From Mimachlamys varia (taxonomy: Eukaryota > Mollusca > Bivalvia > Pectinida > Pectinidae): DNA of 64,000 nucleotides. The position numbers were made by a program, and so were the translations under genes. Positions within the stretch are counted from its first letter, which is position 1. Each line of letters begins with the position of its first letter. Positions 37,366-48,722 of the stretch are shown here, one piece after another. The notes beneath the pieces are model-generated. The model made no database searches and was not told where the DNA came from. It saw nothing but the letters and a program-made list of their open reading frames with translations. The stretch spans positions 54,951,186 to 55,015,185 of the forward strand of contig OX392529.1 in NCBI GenBank assembly GCA_947623455.1. The letters are read 5' to 3'.

Positions 37366-37870
37366 GAACCTACACTTTACAGTTAATTCATGTCATTTCA
37401 CTCAATAGTCAAAACTGTTTTCCCAAGGTGTTGGGACAATCCTGGTGAACTATTTCCCAAGGCCGGAGGCATAAATTAACTGTTTTGTTACCTCTATTTC
37501 AAAGGTCTAGGATTAATCTGAACCGTGTTCATCACTCATTTCTAAGTCATCGAAAATCCTTTTGTGTCATTTTAATTCTGTTAAATTTAGCATGTTCTTT
37601 GTGTTTCACGAATTTCTCGGAACAGCTATCTTTGCGTTGTGACACCTTGACAGAAAACGTCTAACAGTAAGTAAATATATACAGTCAGAAAATGTCGTCT
37701 ACTTGTAAATAAAACGCTTTAATCAAGATCACATATACGCTTGGGAACAATTGTTTCTAAGGAAACGTTTATTAGTTCATGACGTCACCGTACAAATAGA
37801 TTAACACATTCATGGCTGTATATGAAATACACTGGAAGTAGTCAAAATTATGATATATTTATTTATATAG
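37366..37870. other. Unique island between two reversed blocks of the array
   Basis: About 500 bases without the repeat. It contains a weak inverted pair ('cagttaattcatg' near 37379, 'cataaattaactg' near 37470). No coding frame was recognised. Confidence 0.6.
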
Positions 37871-38437
37871 AGAACCTGGTAACAACACAGCCTGTATCAC
37901 AACACAACTTACAACCAAACCAACAACACAACCTACAGTACAACACAACTTACAACCAAACCAACAACACAACCTGCAGGACAACACAACCTACATCACA
38001 ACACAACCTACATCACAACATAACCTACATCACAACACAACCTACAACACAACACAGCCTTCAGCACAACCTACAACAAATCAAAAACACAATCAACAAC
38101 ACAACCTACAGCAAAACCTACAACACAACCAGCAACACAACCTTCAACACAACCCACAACACATCCTACAACACAACATACAACAAAACCTACAACACAA
38201 ATTCAATACAACCTACAATTAAATCTACAACACAATTAACAACAAAACCTACAACACATCTAACAATAAAACCTACAACAAAATTAACAACACAATATAC
38301 AGCACAACCTACAGTTCAACCTACAACACAACTAATAACACAATACAAGCTACAGCACAACACAACCTACAGCATAACACAACCTACAGTACAACACAAC
38401 CTACAGCACAACACAACATACAGCATAACACAAGCCT
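37871..38437 (-). repeat. Minisatellite in reverse orientation, block 3
   Basis: 'caacacaacctacaacaaaa' units again with the CA strand on plus. The open frame 37822-38448 is a translation of it. Confidence 0.9.
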
Positions 38438-41400
38438 ATTTGTTGTAGGCTGTGCTACATGTTTGTATGTTGTATTGTTAGTTGTGTTGTTGTTTCTGCT
38501 GCAGGTTGTGTTGTTGGTTGTGCAGAAGATTGTTTTGTGCTGTAGGTTAAGTTAGAGGCTATGATGTAGATTGTGATGTTAATTGGTTTATATGTTGTGC
38601 TGTAGGTTGTATTAAAGGTTGTGCTCTGTTTTTGGTTGTTGGTTCATGGTTGGTTGAGTTTTTTGTTGTTTTATAGTTTGTATTGTATGTGCTGTTTGTT
38701 GTGTTGTTGATTGTGGTTTAGGCTTAGTTGTTAGTTGTGTTGTAGGTTGCGCTAGAGGCTGTGTTGTTGATTGTGTTGTGGTTGTGTTGTGCTGAAGGTT
38801 GTGTTTGCCGTAATTTGTGTTGTGCTGTAGATTGTGTTGTGTACTGTGATGTAAATTGTGCTGTGCTGCAACGTTGTATTTCGTTTTGGGTTGTGTTGTT
38901 TATACATTGCATTTTTTATTGTATTGTAGTTTCTGCTGCAGGTTGTGTTGTTGTAGGCTGTGATATGCTGTAGTTTGTGTTATGCTGCAGGTTGTGTTGT
39001 TGTAGGCTGTGTTATGCTGTAGGTTGTGTTGTGCTGTAGGTTGTGTTGTGCTGTAGGTTGTGTAGTGCTGTAGGCTGTGTTGTGCTGTAGGTTGTGTGCT
39101 ATGTTGTGTTGTATTGTAGGATGTGCCGTACTGTAAGTTGTGTTGTGCTGTAGGTTGTGTTGTGCTGTAGTTTGTGTTGTGATGTAGGTTGTTTTGTTAT
39201 GTAGGTTTGTTGTGCTGTAGGTTGTGTTTTACTATAGATTTTGTTGTGCTGTAATTTGTGTTGTGCTGTACATTGTGTTGTTCTGTAGGTTGTGTTGTGC
39301 TGTTGGCTGTGTTTTGCTGTAGATTGTGTTTTGCTGTATGTAATGTTGTGCTGTAGGTTGTGTTGTACTGTAGGTTGTGTAGTGCTGTAGGCTGTGTTGT
39401 GCTGTAGGTTGTGTTGTGCTGTAGATTGTGTTGTGCTGTAAGTTGTGTTGTGCTGTAGGTTGTGTTGTACTGTAGGTTGTGTAGTGCTGTAGGCTGTGTT
39501 GTGCTGTAGGTTGTGTTGTGCTGTAGATTGTGTTGTGCTGTAAGTTGTGTTGTGCTGTAGGTTGTGTTGTACTGTATGTTGTGTTGTGCTGTAGATTGTG
39601 TTGTGCTGTAGATTATGTTGTGCTATAGGTTGTGTTGTGCTGTAGGTTGTCTGTTATGTTGTGTTGTATTGTAGGTTGTGCCGTACTGTAAGTTGTGTTG
39701 TGATGTAGGTCTTGTTGTGCTGTAGGTTGTGTTGTGCTGTTGGTTGTGTTGTACTGTAGGTTGTGCTGTAGGTTGTGTTGTACTGTATGCTGTATTGTTC
39801 TGTCGGTTATGCTGTACTGTAAGTTGTGTTTTGCTGTAGGTTGTGTAGTGCTGTAGGTTGTGTTGTACTGTATGTTGTGTTGTGCAGTAGGTTGTGCTGT
39901 ACTGTAAGTTGTGTTTTGCTGTAGGTTGTGTAGTGCTGTAGGCTGTGTTGCTATAGGTTGTGGTGCACTGCATGTTGTGCTGTAGGTTGTGTTGTACTGT
40001 ACTGTACTGTAGGTTGTGTTGTGCTGTAGGTTGTGTTGTGCTGTAGGTTGTGTTGTGCTGTAGGCTGTGTTGTACTGTAGGTTGTGTTGTACTGTGCTGT
40101 AGGGTGTGTTGTGCTTTAGGTTGTGTTGTGGTGTATGTTGTGTTGTGGTGTAGGCTGTGTTGTACTGTAGGTTGTGTTGTACTGTGCTGTAGGGTGTGTT
40201 GTGCTGTAGGTTGTGTTGTGGTGTATGTTGTGTTGTGGTGTAGGCTGTGTTGTACTGTAGGTTGTGTTGTACTGTGCTGTAGGGTGTGTTGTGCTGTAGG
40301 TTGTGTTGTGCTGTAGGTTGTGTTGTGCTGTAGGCTGTGTTGTACTGTAGGTTGTGTTGTACTGTGCTGTAGGTTGTGTTGTGCTGTAGGTTGTGTTGTG
40401 GTGTATGTTGTGTTGTGGTGTAGGCTGTGTTGTACTGTAGGTTGTGTTGTACTGTGCTGTAGGGTGTGTTGTGCTGTAGGGTGTGTTGTGCTGTAGGTTG
40501 TGTTGTGGTGTAGATTGTGTTGTGCTCTTAGTTGTGTTGTGCTGTAGGGTGTGTTGTGCTGTAGGGTGTGTTGTGCTGTAGGTTGTGTTGTGGTGTAGAT
40601 TGTGTTGTGCTCTAAGTTGTGTTGTGCTGTAGGGTGTGTTGTGGTGTAGATTGTGTTGTGCTCTAAGTTGTGTTGTGCTGTAGGGTGTGTTGTGGTGTAG
40701 ATTGTGTTGTGCTCTAAGTTGTGTTGTGCTGTAGGTTGTGTTGTGGTGTAGATTGTGTTGTGCTCTAAGTTGTGTTGTGCTGTAGGGTGTGTTGTGGTGT
40801 AGATTGTGTTGTGCTCTAAGTTGTGTTGTGCTGTAGGGTGTGTTGTGGTGTAGATTGTGTTGTGCTCTAAGTTGTGTTGTGCTGTAGGGTGTGTTGTGGT
40901 GTAGATTGTGTTGTGCTCTAAGTTGTGTTGTGCTGTAGGGTGTGTTGTGGTGTAGATTGTGTTGTGCTCTAAGTTGTGTTGTGCTGTAGGGTGTGTTGTG
41001 GTGTAGATTGTGTTGTGCTCTAAGTTGTGTTGTGCTGTAGGGTGTGTTGTGGTGTAGATTGTGTTGTGCTCTAAGTTGTGTTGTGCTGTAGGGTGTGTTG
41101 TGGTGTAGATTGTGTTGTGCTCTAAGTTGTGTTGTGCTGTAGGGTGTGTTGTGGTGTAGATTGTGTTGTGCTCTAAGTTGTGTTGTGCTGTATTTTGTGT
41201 TGTGCTGTAGGTTGTGTTATGCTGTATTTTGTGTTGTGCTGTAGGGTGTGTTATGCTGTATTTTGTGTTGCGCTGTAGGTTAAGTTGTAGGTTGTCTTGT
41301 AAATTGTGTTGTTGATTGGGTTGTATACTGTGTTTTAGGTTGTATTGTTCTCAAGGCTGTTCTGTTTATTTTGTTGTTAGTTGGGTTGTAGGTTGTACTG

Positions 41401-41445
41401 TAGGTTGTGTTGTGCTGTAGGTGGTGGTGTGGTGTAGGTTGTAGA
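38438..41445 (+). repeat. Minisatellite in forward orientation, block 4 (ttgtgctgtaggttgtg), with a 51-bp higher-order repeat
   Basis: At 38435-38450 the strand flips back. Modules are now mostly 'ttgtgttgtgctgtagg'. From about 40500 to 41190 a 51-bp composite ('ctctaagttgtgttgtgctg' + 'tagggtgtgttgtggtgtag' + 'attgtgttgtg') repeats about 13 times almost unchanged (ctctaag at 40610, 40661, 40712, 40763...). Another composite at 40060-40450 has a period of about 110-120 bp. Confidence 0.95.
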
Positions 41446-41884
41446 TCCCCTCGTACAGTTTTCAACCAATTTTTTTCAAACTTGGTAGGCTTGACCAACA
41501 TGACATGAAGTTGTTTATGCAATTCTAAAGTAAAACGGGAATTTCTCATATGGAAACAAGCTGCCAAGCGCAAATTGATAATAAAACGTAACAGCTTAAA
41601 TTCAAAACCATTCAGCTAATTATTTCCATCGGATCAAACTATAAATCTTAACGGACTTCTTCATTTATGAAATTTAAAAGATTTCCATTAAAATTGGGAA
41701 GGCTTAGACAAGCACAGGAAAGTTTTGCATTGTATCAAGCAACAACTATTTACTTTTAAACGAAATTTAAATAATACGGACATTTTTCAACAATGAGGAG
41801 ATAAACATGAATATGAAGTTAGTTGGTGAGTGGGGAAAACATTTATATACATGTAATATTATACAAGCAAAAACTCTCGCTACC

Positions 41885-43665
41885 CTTTACCCCGCTGTCG
41901 AGGGTGATCCCTTCTTCGATATAGAATGTGACCATTACTCTTGTAATATCCTACTGTAAACAAACATGCACACTTTTAACAAAAATACGTTGAGTAATAT
42001 GATCAGGATCTATACCTCAAACACGTGCATTCTGTTCTAGAATGTGTCCTTCACAAAATACACTGTATCTACATGTACCTTCCATTGTATGGTGTGACCC
42101 CACGCCTAATATATACTACGAAGTATGATAGTATAAAAAGTAATACTCCCTGTTCTAAAGTATGATCGAACACCAAATATGTGCAAAAAAAGTTCGTTTA
42201 AAGAGTTTGACCCCCCCCCCCCCCCCCCCCCCGTTACATAGTGTGACACCCCCGTTAAAGAATGTGACCCCAATATATAGCGTGACATTCCCAGTGAAGA
42301 CTATGCCCTACAGTTTTAGCATGTGATAGTATCGTTATAGAGTGTGACCCCCATTATAAAGAGTGACCCACGCGTTGTAGAGTGTAACCCCCATTGTAGA
42401 GTTCGACCCTCTCGTTATAGAGTGTGACCCTCCCATTGAAAAGTGTGACAACCCCGTCAAAGAGTGTGACCACCGTTATGAAATGTACCCTCCCGTTGTA
42501 GAGTGTGACCGCCCTTCATAGACAGTGACCCTCCCGTTTCAGAGTATGACCTTCGAGTTTATGTATGACACCACTGTTATAGAGTGTAACCATATTATAA
42601 AGTGTGACCCTCCCGTTGGAGAGTGTGACACCCATATTAAAGAGTGTGGCCGCCTTTCACAAAGTGTGACCCTCCCTTTTTTTAGTGTGACCTTCGAATT
42701 TTAGTATGTGACACCACATCGTTTAAGAGTGTGACCCTCCCATTGTTTAGTGTTACCCTCCCGTGGTAGAGTGTGACCCTCCCGTGGTAGAGTGTGATCC
42801 TTCCATTGTAGAGTGTGACCCCAATTATAGTGTGTGACCTTCCCTATATAGAGTGTGACAACCGGGGTTAAAGATTATGACATCAATTACATAGTGTGAC
42901 CTCAATTATAGAGTTTGACCCTCCCGTTCTAGCATGTGACCTTCGAGTTTAAGTAGGTATCACCACCGTTATAGAGTGTGATCCTCCCGTTGTAGTGTGT
43001 GACACCCCGTTAAAGTGTGTGACCCCCGTTAAAGAGTGTGACCATCTCTTTGTTGATTGTGACTCCCCGATAAAGAGTGTGACTACCATTATTGAGTGTG
43101 ACCCTCCAGTTCTAGCATGTGACCTTAGAATTTTAGTATTTGATACCAGAGAGTGACCCCCCCCCCCCCCCCCCCAGTTGTAGAGTGTGATAACCCCGTC
43201 TAATAGTGTGACCGCCCTTCATAGAGTGTGACGCTCCTGTTTTTTGTGTGACCTTCGAGTTTTAGTATGTGACACCTTTGTTAAAGTGTGTGACCAACAT
43301 TGTAGAGTGTGACGCTTCCGTTGTATGGTGTGACTCCCCGTTAAAGAGTGTGAACGCCATTATAAAGTGTGACCCTCCAGTTCTAGATTGTGACACCCCC
43401 GCTTAAGTGTTTGACCTCAATTAAAGAGTTTTTCCTCCCGTTGTAGCGTGGACACCTCCGTTAAATATTGTGACCACCATTATATAGAGTGGCCCTCCCG
43501 TTGTTGAGTATGACAGCCCTGTTAAAGAGGATGACCCCCCTTTTTAGAGTGTGACCTTCCCGGTGAAGAGTTTAACCTTGTAATTGTAGAGTGTGACATC
43601 CCATTAGACAATGCGATCCTCCCGTTGTAGAGTGTGAATCCATGTTAAAGAGTTTGACCACCATT
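41885..43665 (+). repeat. ~20-24-bp minisatellite (gagtgtgaccctcccgttgta)
   Basis: About 80 degenerate units of 'agagtgtgaccctcccgttgt' with variants (ccccgttaaa, cgcccttcat, cttcgagttttagtat). It includes two C-runs (42210-42232 and 43157-43176). It lies wholly inside the foldback structure. Confidence 0.9.
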
Positions 43666-43865
43666 TAAGCAATGAATGTTTTAGAAAATGTTGTTACAGT
43701 TCTATATTTACATTTGCTCTGCAATTTTCCATTGACACAATGCTAAGAGGCAGTTGCTGTCATACGCCTATAACACCCAGTGCCTCAGACTATAACAGCA
43801 GTTGGTATTGTGACGTCATCAATCTCTATTGTGACGTCATGAATTTCATTGTTGTCTTCACTTGA

Positions 43866-44285
43866 TTTGCTGATCAAAATCGGTCCGAAGAAACTAAATA
43901 AAGCACAATAATTCCATCAAAATGTAAATATAAGTAATGAACATTTTAGCAAATATTGTTACAGTCCTATAACACACATTGCTATTGCTGACAAACTTAC
44001 ATAAAGCCCTATCGGGCTTTATTTAGTTTGTCATCAATAGCAATGTGTGTTATAGGACTGTAACAACATTTGCTAAAACATTCATTGCTTAAATAACACA
44101 CATTGCTATATATTGATGACAAACTAAATAAACCCCGGTAGGGCTTTATGTAAGTTTGTCAGTAATAGCAATGTGTGTTATAGGACTGAAACAATATTTG
44201 CTAAAATGTTCATTAATTATATGTACATTTTGATAGAATTATTGTACTTTATTTAGTTTTTATAGGACCGATTTTGAGCTGCAAA
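43866..44285. repeat. Nested palindrome (420 bp) inside the foldback structure
   Basis: The outer arms ('caaaatcggtcc...actaaataaagcacaataat' from 43875; 'attattgtactttatttagt...ggaccgattttg' to about 44276) enclose a second symmetry. The phrase 'ctataacacacattgctatt' and its complement alternate four times around 43970-44190, with 'ataaagccctatcgggcttt' at the first centre. At least two overlapping hairpins can form. Confidence 0.85.
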
Positions 44286-45300
44286 CTAAGTGAAGTCTGT
44301 GACATTCTGTGGCCAAAAATATTTAATTCATGGTAATAGCTGTTATTGAGAATAGTTCGAATGATTGCACAAATATCCAGGTGGACGATGCATTCCCTTT
44401 AGGCCTGTTGTTGATAACAATCACATATAGGGTGTTTTTCTTCTTTTCCCGTTTCGAAAGATGTTCGGTGAACCGTTGGTCTAAACAGTTCTCAATACTA
44501 TAGTATTGTTCAATACATAGACTATTAGCGGTAGTCTGGGGATTTAACAGAGAAGGTATAGAAAAACCCAAGAGTTACCTACCGTCTTACTTACCTTTAA
44601 ATCAACCAAAAAAATCAAATTTTGATGTTTTACGTAACCATTTCAAATAAATATTAATATTCAATTTTCAAAACCTTAATCTGACATATTTTGTTTAAAT
44701 TGACTACTAGCAGAAACAAAGCCGTTCTCTGATGTTTAATTTCATAATTGCTGCACACCTGATTAGATCGATTTGATTTTATATAAAATTCAACGTTTTT
44801 CCAACACAACATTGCATTGTTTCAAACACGTGGTGTCCAATAGTGCGCTGATGTGTAATCAAAGCTCCCCTAATCCCTGATTGGCCTGATACGTATAGTT
44901 TATGCGGTGATATGAATTTGTCGTGTATGATGCTACTTGAAATAATACTACACTGTATATAAATGCTTTACCCACTCACCACATAACTTCATATTCATGT
45001 TTATCCCCTCATTGTTGAAAAATGTCCGTATTATTTAAATTTCGTTTAAAAGTTAATAGTTGTTGCTTGATACAATGCAAAACTTCCCCGTGCTTGTCTA
45101 AGCCTTCTCAATTTTAATGGAATTTCTTTTAAATTTCATAAATGAAGAAGTCCGTTAAGATTTATAGTTTGATCCGATGGAAATAATTAGCTGAATGGTT
45201 TTGAATTTAAGCTGTTACGTTTTATTATCAATTTGCGCTTGACAGCTTTTTTCCATGTGAGAAATTCCCGTTTTACTTTAGAATTGTAAAAACAACTTAC

Positions 45301-45830
45301 TTCCTAGAAATAAAAGTTGATTATGAAAGCTTTTGAAAACCTGTTTTGATGTAGTTTGATCCGATGGAAATGATTCGATGAATCCAACAAAACATCTTTA
45401 TTTCCCAGAAAAATATATATTCCATATTCCCTTTAATTCAAATAGATTCGGTGCAAAATGTTTGGTAAGTGTTATCAAATTCATCTTAGAATATTAGATT
45501 TCACTTTTTTATTGGTTCCATATATATGAGGAATATTTTCACGTTCCCGATTTCCAGGAGCACTTCATAGATTTTGTTTGTTAGGCTAGATAAGGAAGTT
45601 AAGCAATTTGTGAAAATCGACAAAGACTTGGATTGTTTTAATTTTGACTTATAGAACAGTTTATATTGTTAAGATTCGTTTAAAAAGTTGATTTAGTAAA
45701 CAAATAGTGAAACTATCCGTTGCCAGTTTCGAATATTCCATTTGCATGCCCATCTGAAATGTTGACGCATACGCACACAAACGTTTAACTACTTGTTTTC
45801 ATAGGCACCACATTTTCTGTCACACCAGCT
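45301..45830. other. Non-coding stretch with an echo of the foldback arm
   Basis: 'tgtagtttgatccgatggaa' + 'atgattcgatgaat' (45350-45385) resembles the arm segment at 45160-45205. Nothing else was found. Confidence 0.45.
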
Positions 45831-45859
45831 ATTACATATGATTTGCGCATGTGTAAGGA

Positions 45860-46310
45860 AGACGCCAACACGACAACACGACATTTTACCGCGACATCCC
45901 GAGATTCCGCACGCGCTAATTAGCGTGTTCAAAATGTCGCTTTGTCGCCTTGTCGCGGTTTGAAAACGCAACAAGACGACATTTTATCTACTTAATACGG
46001 AAACGTATATGGACCTCCACTTGTTGTGATAAATGTCACTTTGTCGACATAATGAATGTCGACTTGACTACATCTAACTAAACATATCGTCATTTCAAAG
46101 TCGACATGTTTAGATAATATCACAACTTATCGTCATAATTAAGTCGTAAAACAAAAAGTAACACGATACAGAAAGTCAACTTAATATGATGTCGATAAAC
46201 CGAATTCAATATTTTGCATTTTACATAACTTATCGGAATATTTAAGTCGTATAAATAAATATTCGGGATATGTATCACGACTTATCGCCGAAATTGTCGC
46301 GAAAAATAGA
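45860..46310. repeat. Region dense in CGACA/TGTCG motifs
   Basis: 'cgacaacacgacattttacc', 'gtcgctttgtcgccttgtcgcg', 'tttgtcgacataatgaatgtcgac' and 'cttatcg.c..aat.aagtcgta' recur on both strands. Part of it is symmetric ('cgacatttt...gctaattagc...aaaatgtcg'). Probably a dispersed repeat family; its class is unknown. Confidence 0.55.
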
Positions 46311-46914
46311 TGGTGGAGTTCTGGAAACTAGAAGAAAGCAGTATGTCAATATTTAAAAGTCGACATATCGCATTGTATGCAACATGTCGAGATAAACTCG
46401 ACTATCACGCGTACAGATATATCCGTCTGTTGGTACTAGCAAGAGGACTGACCAAGCTGCATGTAGCTGTACAACTGGAGGGAGTTAAAAGGTAACCTTT
46501 CAGTATATTAGCCCCTTTGTTGTCCCCCTACCCCGGCACCCCCTTGTTCTCTTAAGTTGTTATTAACCATACAACGGTTTGTTTAGGATATACCATAGAT
46601 CTATATTTGGCTTGAAATTCCACATCTACAGATACATGTACATTCAACACTTTAATTAATGCTAAGTATTGTTTAATGTGACTTATTCCTACTAAAATTT
46701 AAGAATAATAAATTACAATTTACGTAAGAACATTACCGCCATCATGGTTATACATATCTAACTACTTAAGTATATACAGTTATAGTATTTATTATTAAAA
46801 ATAGTTAAATATTTATTAATTGTTATAAATGAACTATTGAGATAAATCTATGTATCTACTTAAAAGTATTCAGTTACAGATAAAATAAAAATAATAAATA
46901 AATATACAACATTT
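46311..46914. other. Non-coding stretch with one small open frame (46310-46495, +)
   Basis: The 61-codon frame ends in AAAAGGTAACC, a possible splice donor, but its family was not recognised and no downstream exon was found. Confidence 0.3.
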
Positions 46915-47240
46915 GATATAGCGCCCTATCTAGCTAACATAAGCTACTCTAAAGCGCTTCACAGTACATAGATATACAATTTTATACAATCAATACAATT
47001 TCAACACATATAATTCTAACATATATATATTTCTGAGGAGTTCGCAGGAGCTGCCTTATCGGGCGCTAACTACTAGTCCTATACCACCTGGCTTAGATCT
47101 CCTTATGTGTGTATATGTATGCGTGTGTGATGGAGATGTATAGCGTTCTGTTTGTAGTGGAACCGTGTTTCCAACGGCATCTTTTATAGTGCCACCTCAC
47201 TTGAACGCTACGGCACAGATACCGCAACATCCACTCCAGA
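46915..47240. repeat. Probable dispersed repeat ('tatagcgccctatctagct...ctctaaagcgcttcacag')
   Basis: The 'atagcgcc...taaagcgcttcacag' phrase is a widespread pattern in animal repeats. A module with 'gaggagttcgcaggagctgc' and 'agtgccacctcacttgaacgctacggcac' follows. The assignment is by style only. Confidence 0.4.
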
Positions 47241-47244
47241 CCAT

Positions 47245-47395
47245 TTTATACTCCACCTGGGTTGTTGGAGTTGTGTGAGCAGGAGAAAAACACTTTCTCT
47301 GAAAATTCCAAGCGTACGACGATTTCGGGGATCGAACCCCGGCCGCCTGCTTGGAAGGCCGGAGTGTTACCACTCGACCAATCCGCCCACAGATA
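47245..47395 (-). mobile_element. tRNA-Gly-like SINE (minus strand)
   Basis: In reverse complement, 'gcggattggtcgagtggtaa' is followed by an anticodon arm with loop cttccaa (TCC, glycine) and 'ggccggggttcgatccccg', a good B-box with a paired T-arm. The acceptor strands (gggcgga / aaatcgtcg) do not pair and the anticodon stem has a mismatch. It is therefore a tRNA-derived element and not an intact tRNA-Gly gene. A ~90-base body follows toward 47245. Confidence 0.65.
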
Positions 47396-47398
47396 ACA

Positions 47399-47478
47399 CA
47401 ATCTGATTAAAATATAGATCCTCACTACTATCCTACACACGTTAGTAATAGTGAGGATCTGTATTTTAATCAGATTGC
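47399..47478. repeat. Hairpin, ~32-bp arms
   Basis: caatctgattaaaatataga...ctcactactat pairs with atagtgaggatctgtatttt...cagattg, with about one mismatch. The loop is about 14 bases. Confidence 0.85.
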
Positions 47479-48640
47479 AGATAATGCATCCAAAATTCTG
47501 AACTTGTAATTAACATATGAACCAACTTAAATTAACTCACGACACTATTTCTTCACATCAATTATTCCTTCGTATCGGTTGAAAAGCAGTATTTTATTAT
47601 TTAAAATCAAAATTATTTTTAATAAACCTATATCTTATTAACCTAGAAAAAGGATCTTTATTCATATAACATACATGTATAAATATTTGGAAACATATAC
47701 ATGTATAGTTCATTCATATGCCTTACACATGTAACATGTATAATATATGTATAGCAGTAGCTATAGTTAGATATTGTTAAGCTATCACAAGTTCTTCTGT
47801 ATATATACGTCACTCTTATTTAAGTTTACAAATTAAGCTTAAAGTGACAGTACCAAAATCGGGTCACTTTTTACAAAATGCTTCTAAATCAATAAAAGTG
47901 TCAACAGATCATTTATAACAATGCATTATTCTTAGAACGGATATTCATGAACTATTTCATGCCAATTTATCATGAGTTTTTAAGTTTGAATAGACCATAA
48001 AATATTGTTGAAACTCAAAGCATTTAGTTTTGTTTACGTTTCTGAAAAAAAGGCGCGTGCGACGACTATGCATTTTGTTTTCGACTATGAAAATAAATTT
48101 GTTCAATAGAAATACTTGTTTTCACATAGATTCTAAAGGACATCATTAAATGTCAATAGGCTGCCACAAAAATATTAATTTGTAGTGTACGTTACTGAAA
48201 TATTAAAATCGTGACCCGATTTGGGTCCTCAAATTCGCAAAATCTGGAACCGCTTGTTGGTGACGTCAGAATGTTCTATAAATTCCTAACGCGAACCTTG
48301 ATTGCTAATTTTATTTGTAAGAACACCACTCAATGCTCTTCTTTTGATACAACCATAAATGGATATAATTCATTATCAGAATTTTCAATAAATGAATAAA
48401 TTGATGTTTTGGTAATCCATTTGGGTACTCTCAAAGTTGTATCCATTTGCACATACATATAAAATATAGCACATTATCCAATAAGAAGTCTCTTTATTTA
48501 CATACTGATAACTATCCAATATTGTGCAAATTACAGACGTATATATGAGAGACAAGCAAAACAATCTTCTGTACATAAGTAATTCATAGGGGAAAGTGGT
48601 GCAATTTACAGGTAAGAAGATAAATCTATTTTTCCCGCCA
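47479..48640. other. Non-coding stretch upstream of the RING gene
   Basis: AT-rich. It includes 'ctggaaccgcttgttggtgacgtcagaatgttc' (48240 area), a dispersed-repeat style phrase. No TATA box could be assigned to the gene that starts at 48686. Confidence 0.4.
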
Positions 48641-48685
48641 ATTACACAGGGGAGCTAATCTCCTTCATTGTGTGTAATTAGTTGC

Positions 48686-48722
48686 ATGGGCGGAAGGCAC
48701 TCAACTTGGTCGGAGGTCGAAG
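48686..48722 (+). CDS. RING gene, exon 1 (start codon)
   Basis: ATG in the context gttgcATGG. The exon encodes MGGRHSTWSEVE and ends after one base of codon 13, before GTAAGC. The next exon supplies TG, giving valine. The phase match across a 297-bp intron supports the model. Upstream is a small inverted pair 'aattacaca...tgtgtgtaatt' (48643-48679). Confidence 0.65.

Larger units (their letters stand above)
41507..45300. mobile_element. 3.8-kb foldback structure with ~360-bp inverted arms
   Basis: The left arm (41507-41868) and right arm (44938-45300) are inverted copies over about 360 bases, roughly 90% alike. Matched landmarks include 'ttctaaagtaaaacgggaat', 'tcaaactataaatcttaacg', 'gcattgtatcaagcaacaac' and 'aaacatgaatatgaagtta'. 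The interior holds a ~20-bp minisatellite, a nested palindrome and an unassigned 82-codon minus-strand frame (44323-44571). No transposase was recognised. The overall form recalls foldback-type elements. Target-site duplications could not be identified. Confidence 0.75.

Noticed and set aside
44323..44571. 82-codon minus-strand frame inside the foldback element as a transposase remnant
   Set aside because: No DDE, HTH or zinc motifs were seen. Its length is within chance for this composition.
47319..47392. tRNA-Gly(TCC) gene on the minus strand
   Set aside because: A good B-box and anticodon loop, but the acceptor strands do not pair and the anticodon stem has a mismatch. It fits a tRNA-derived SINE.
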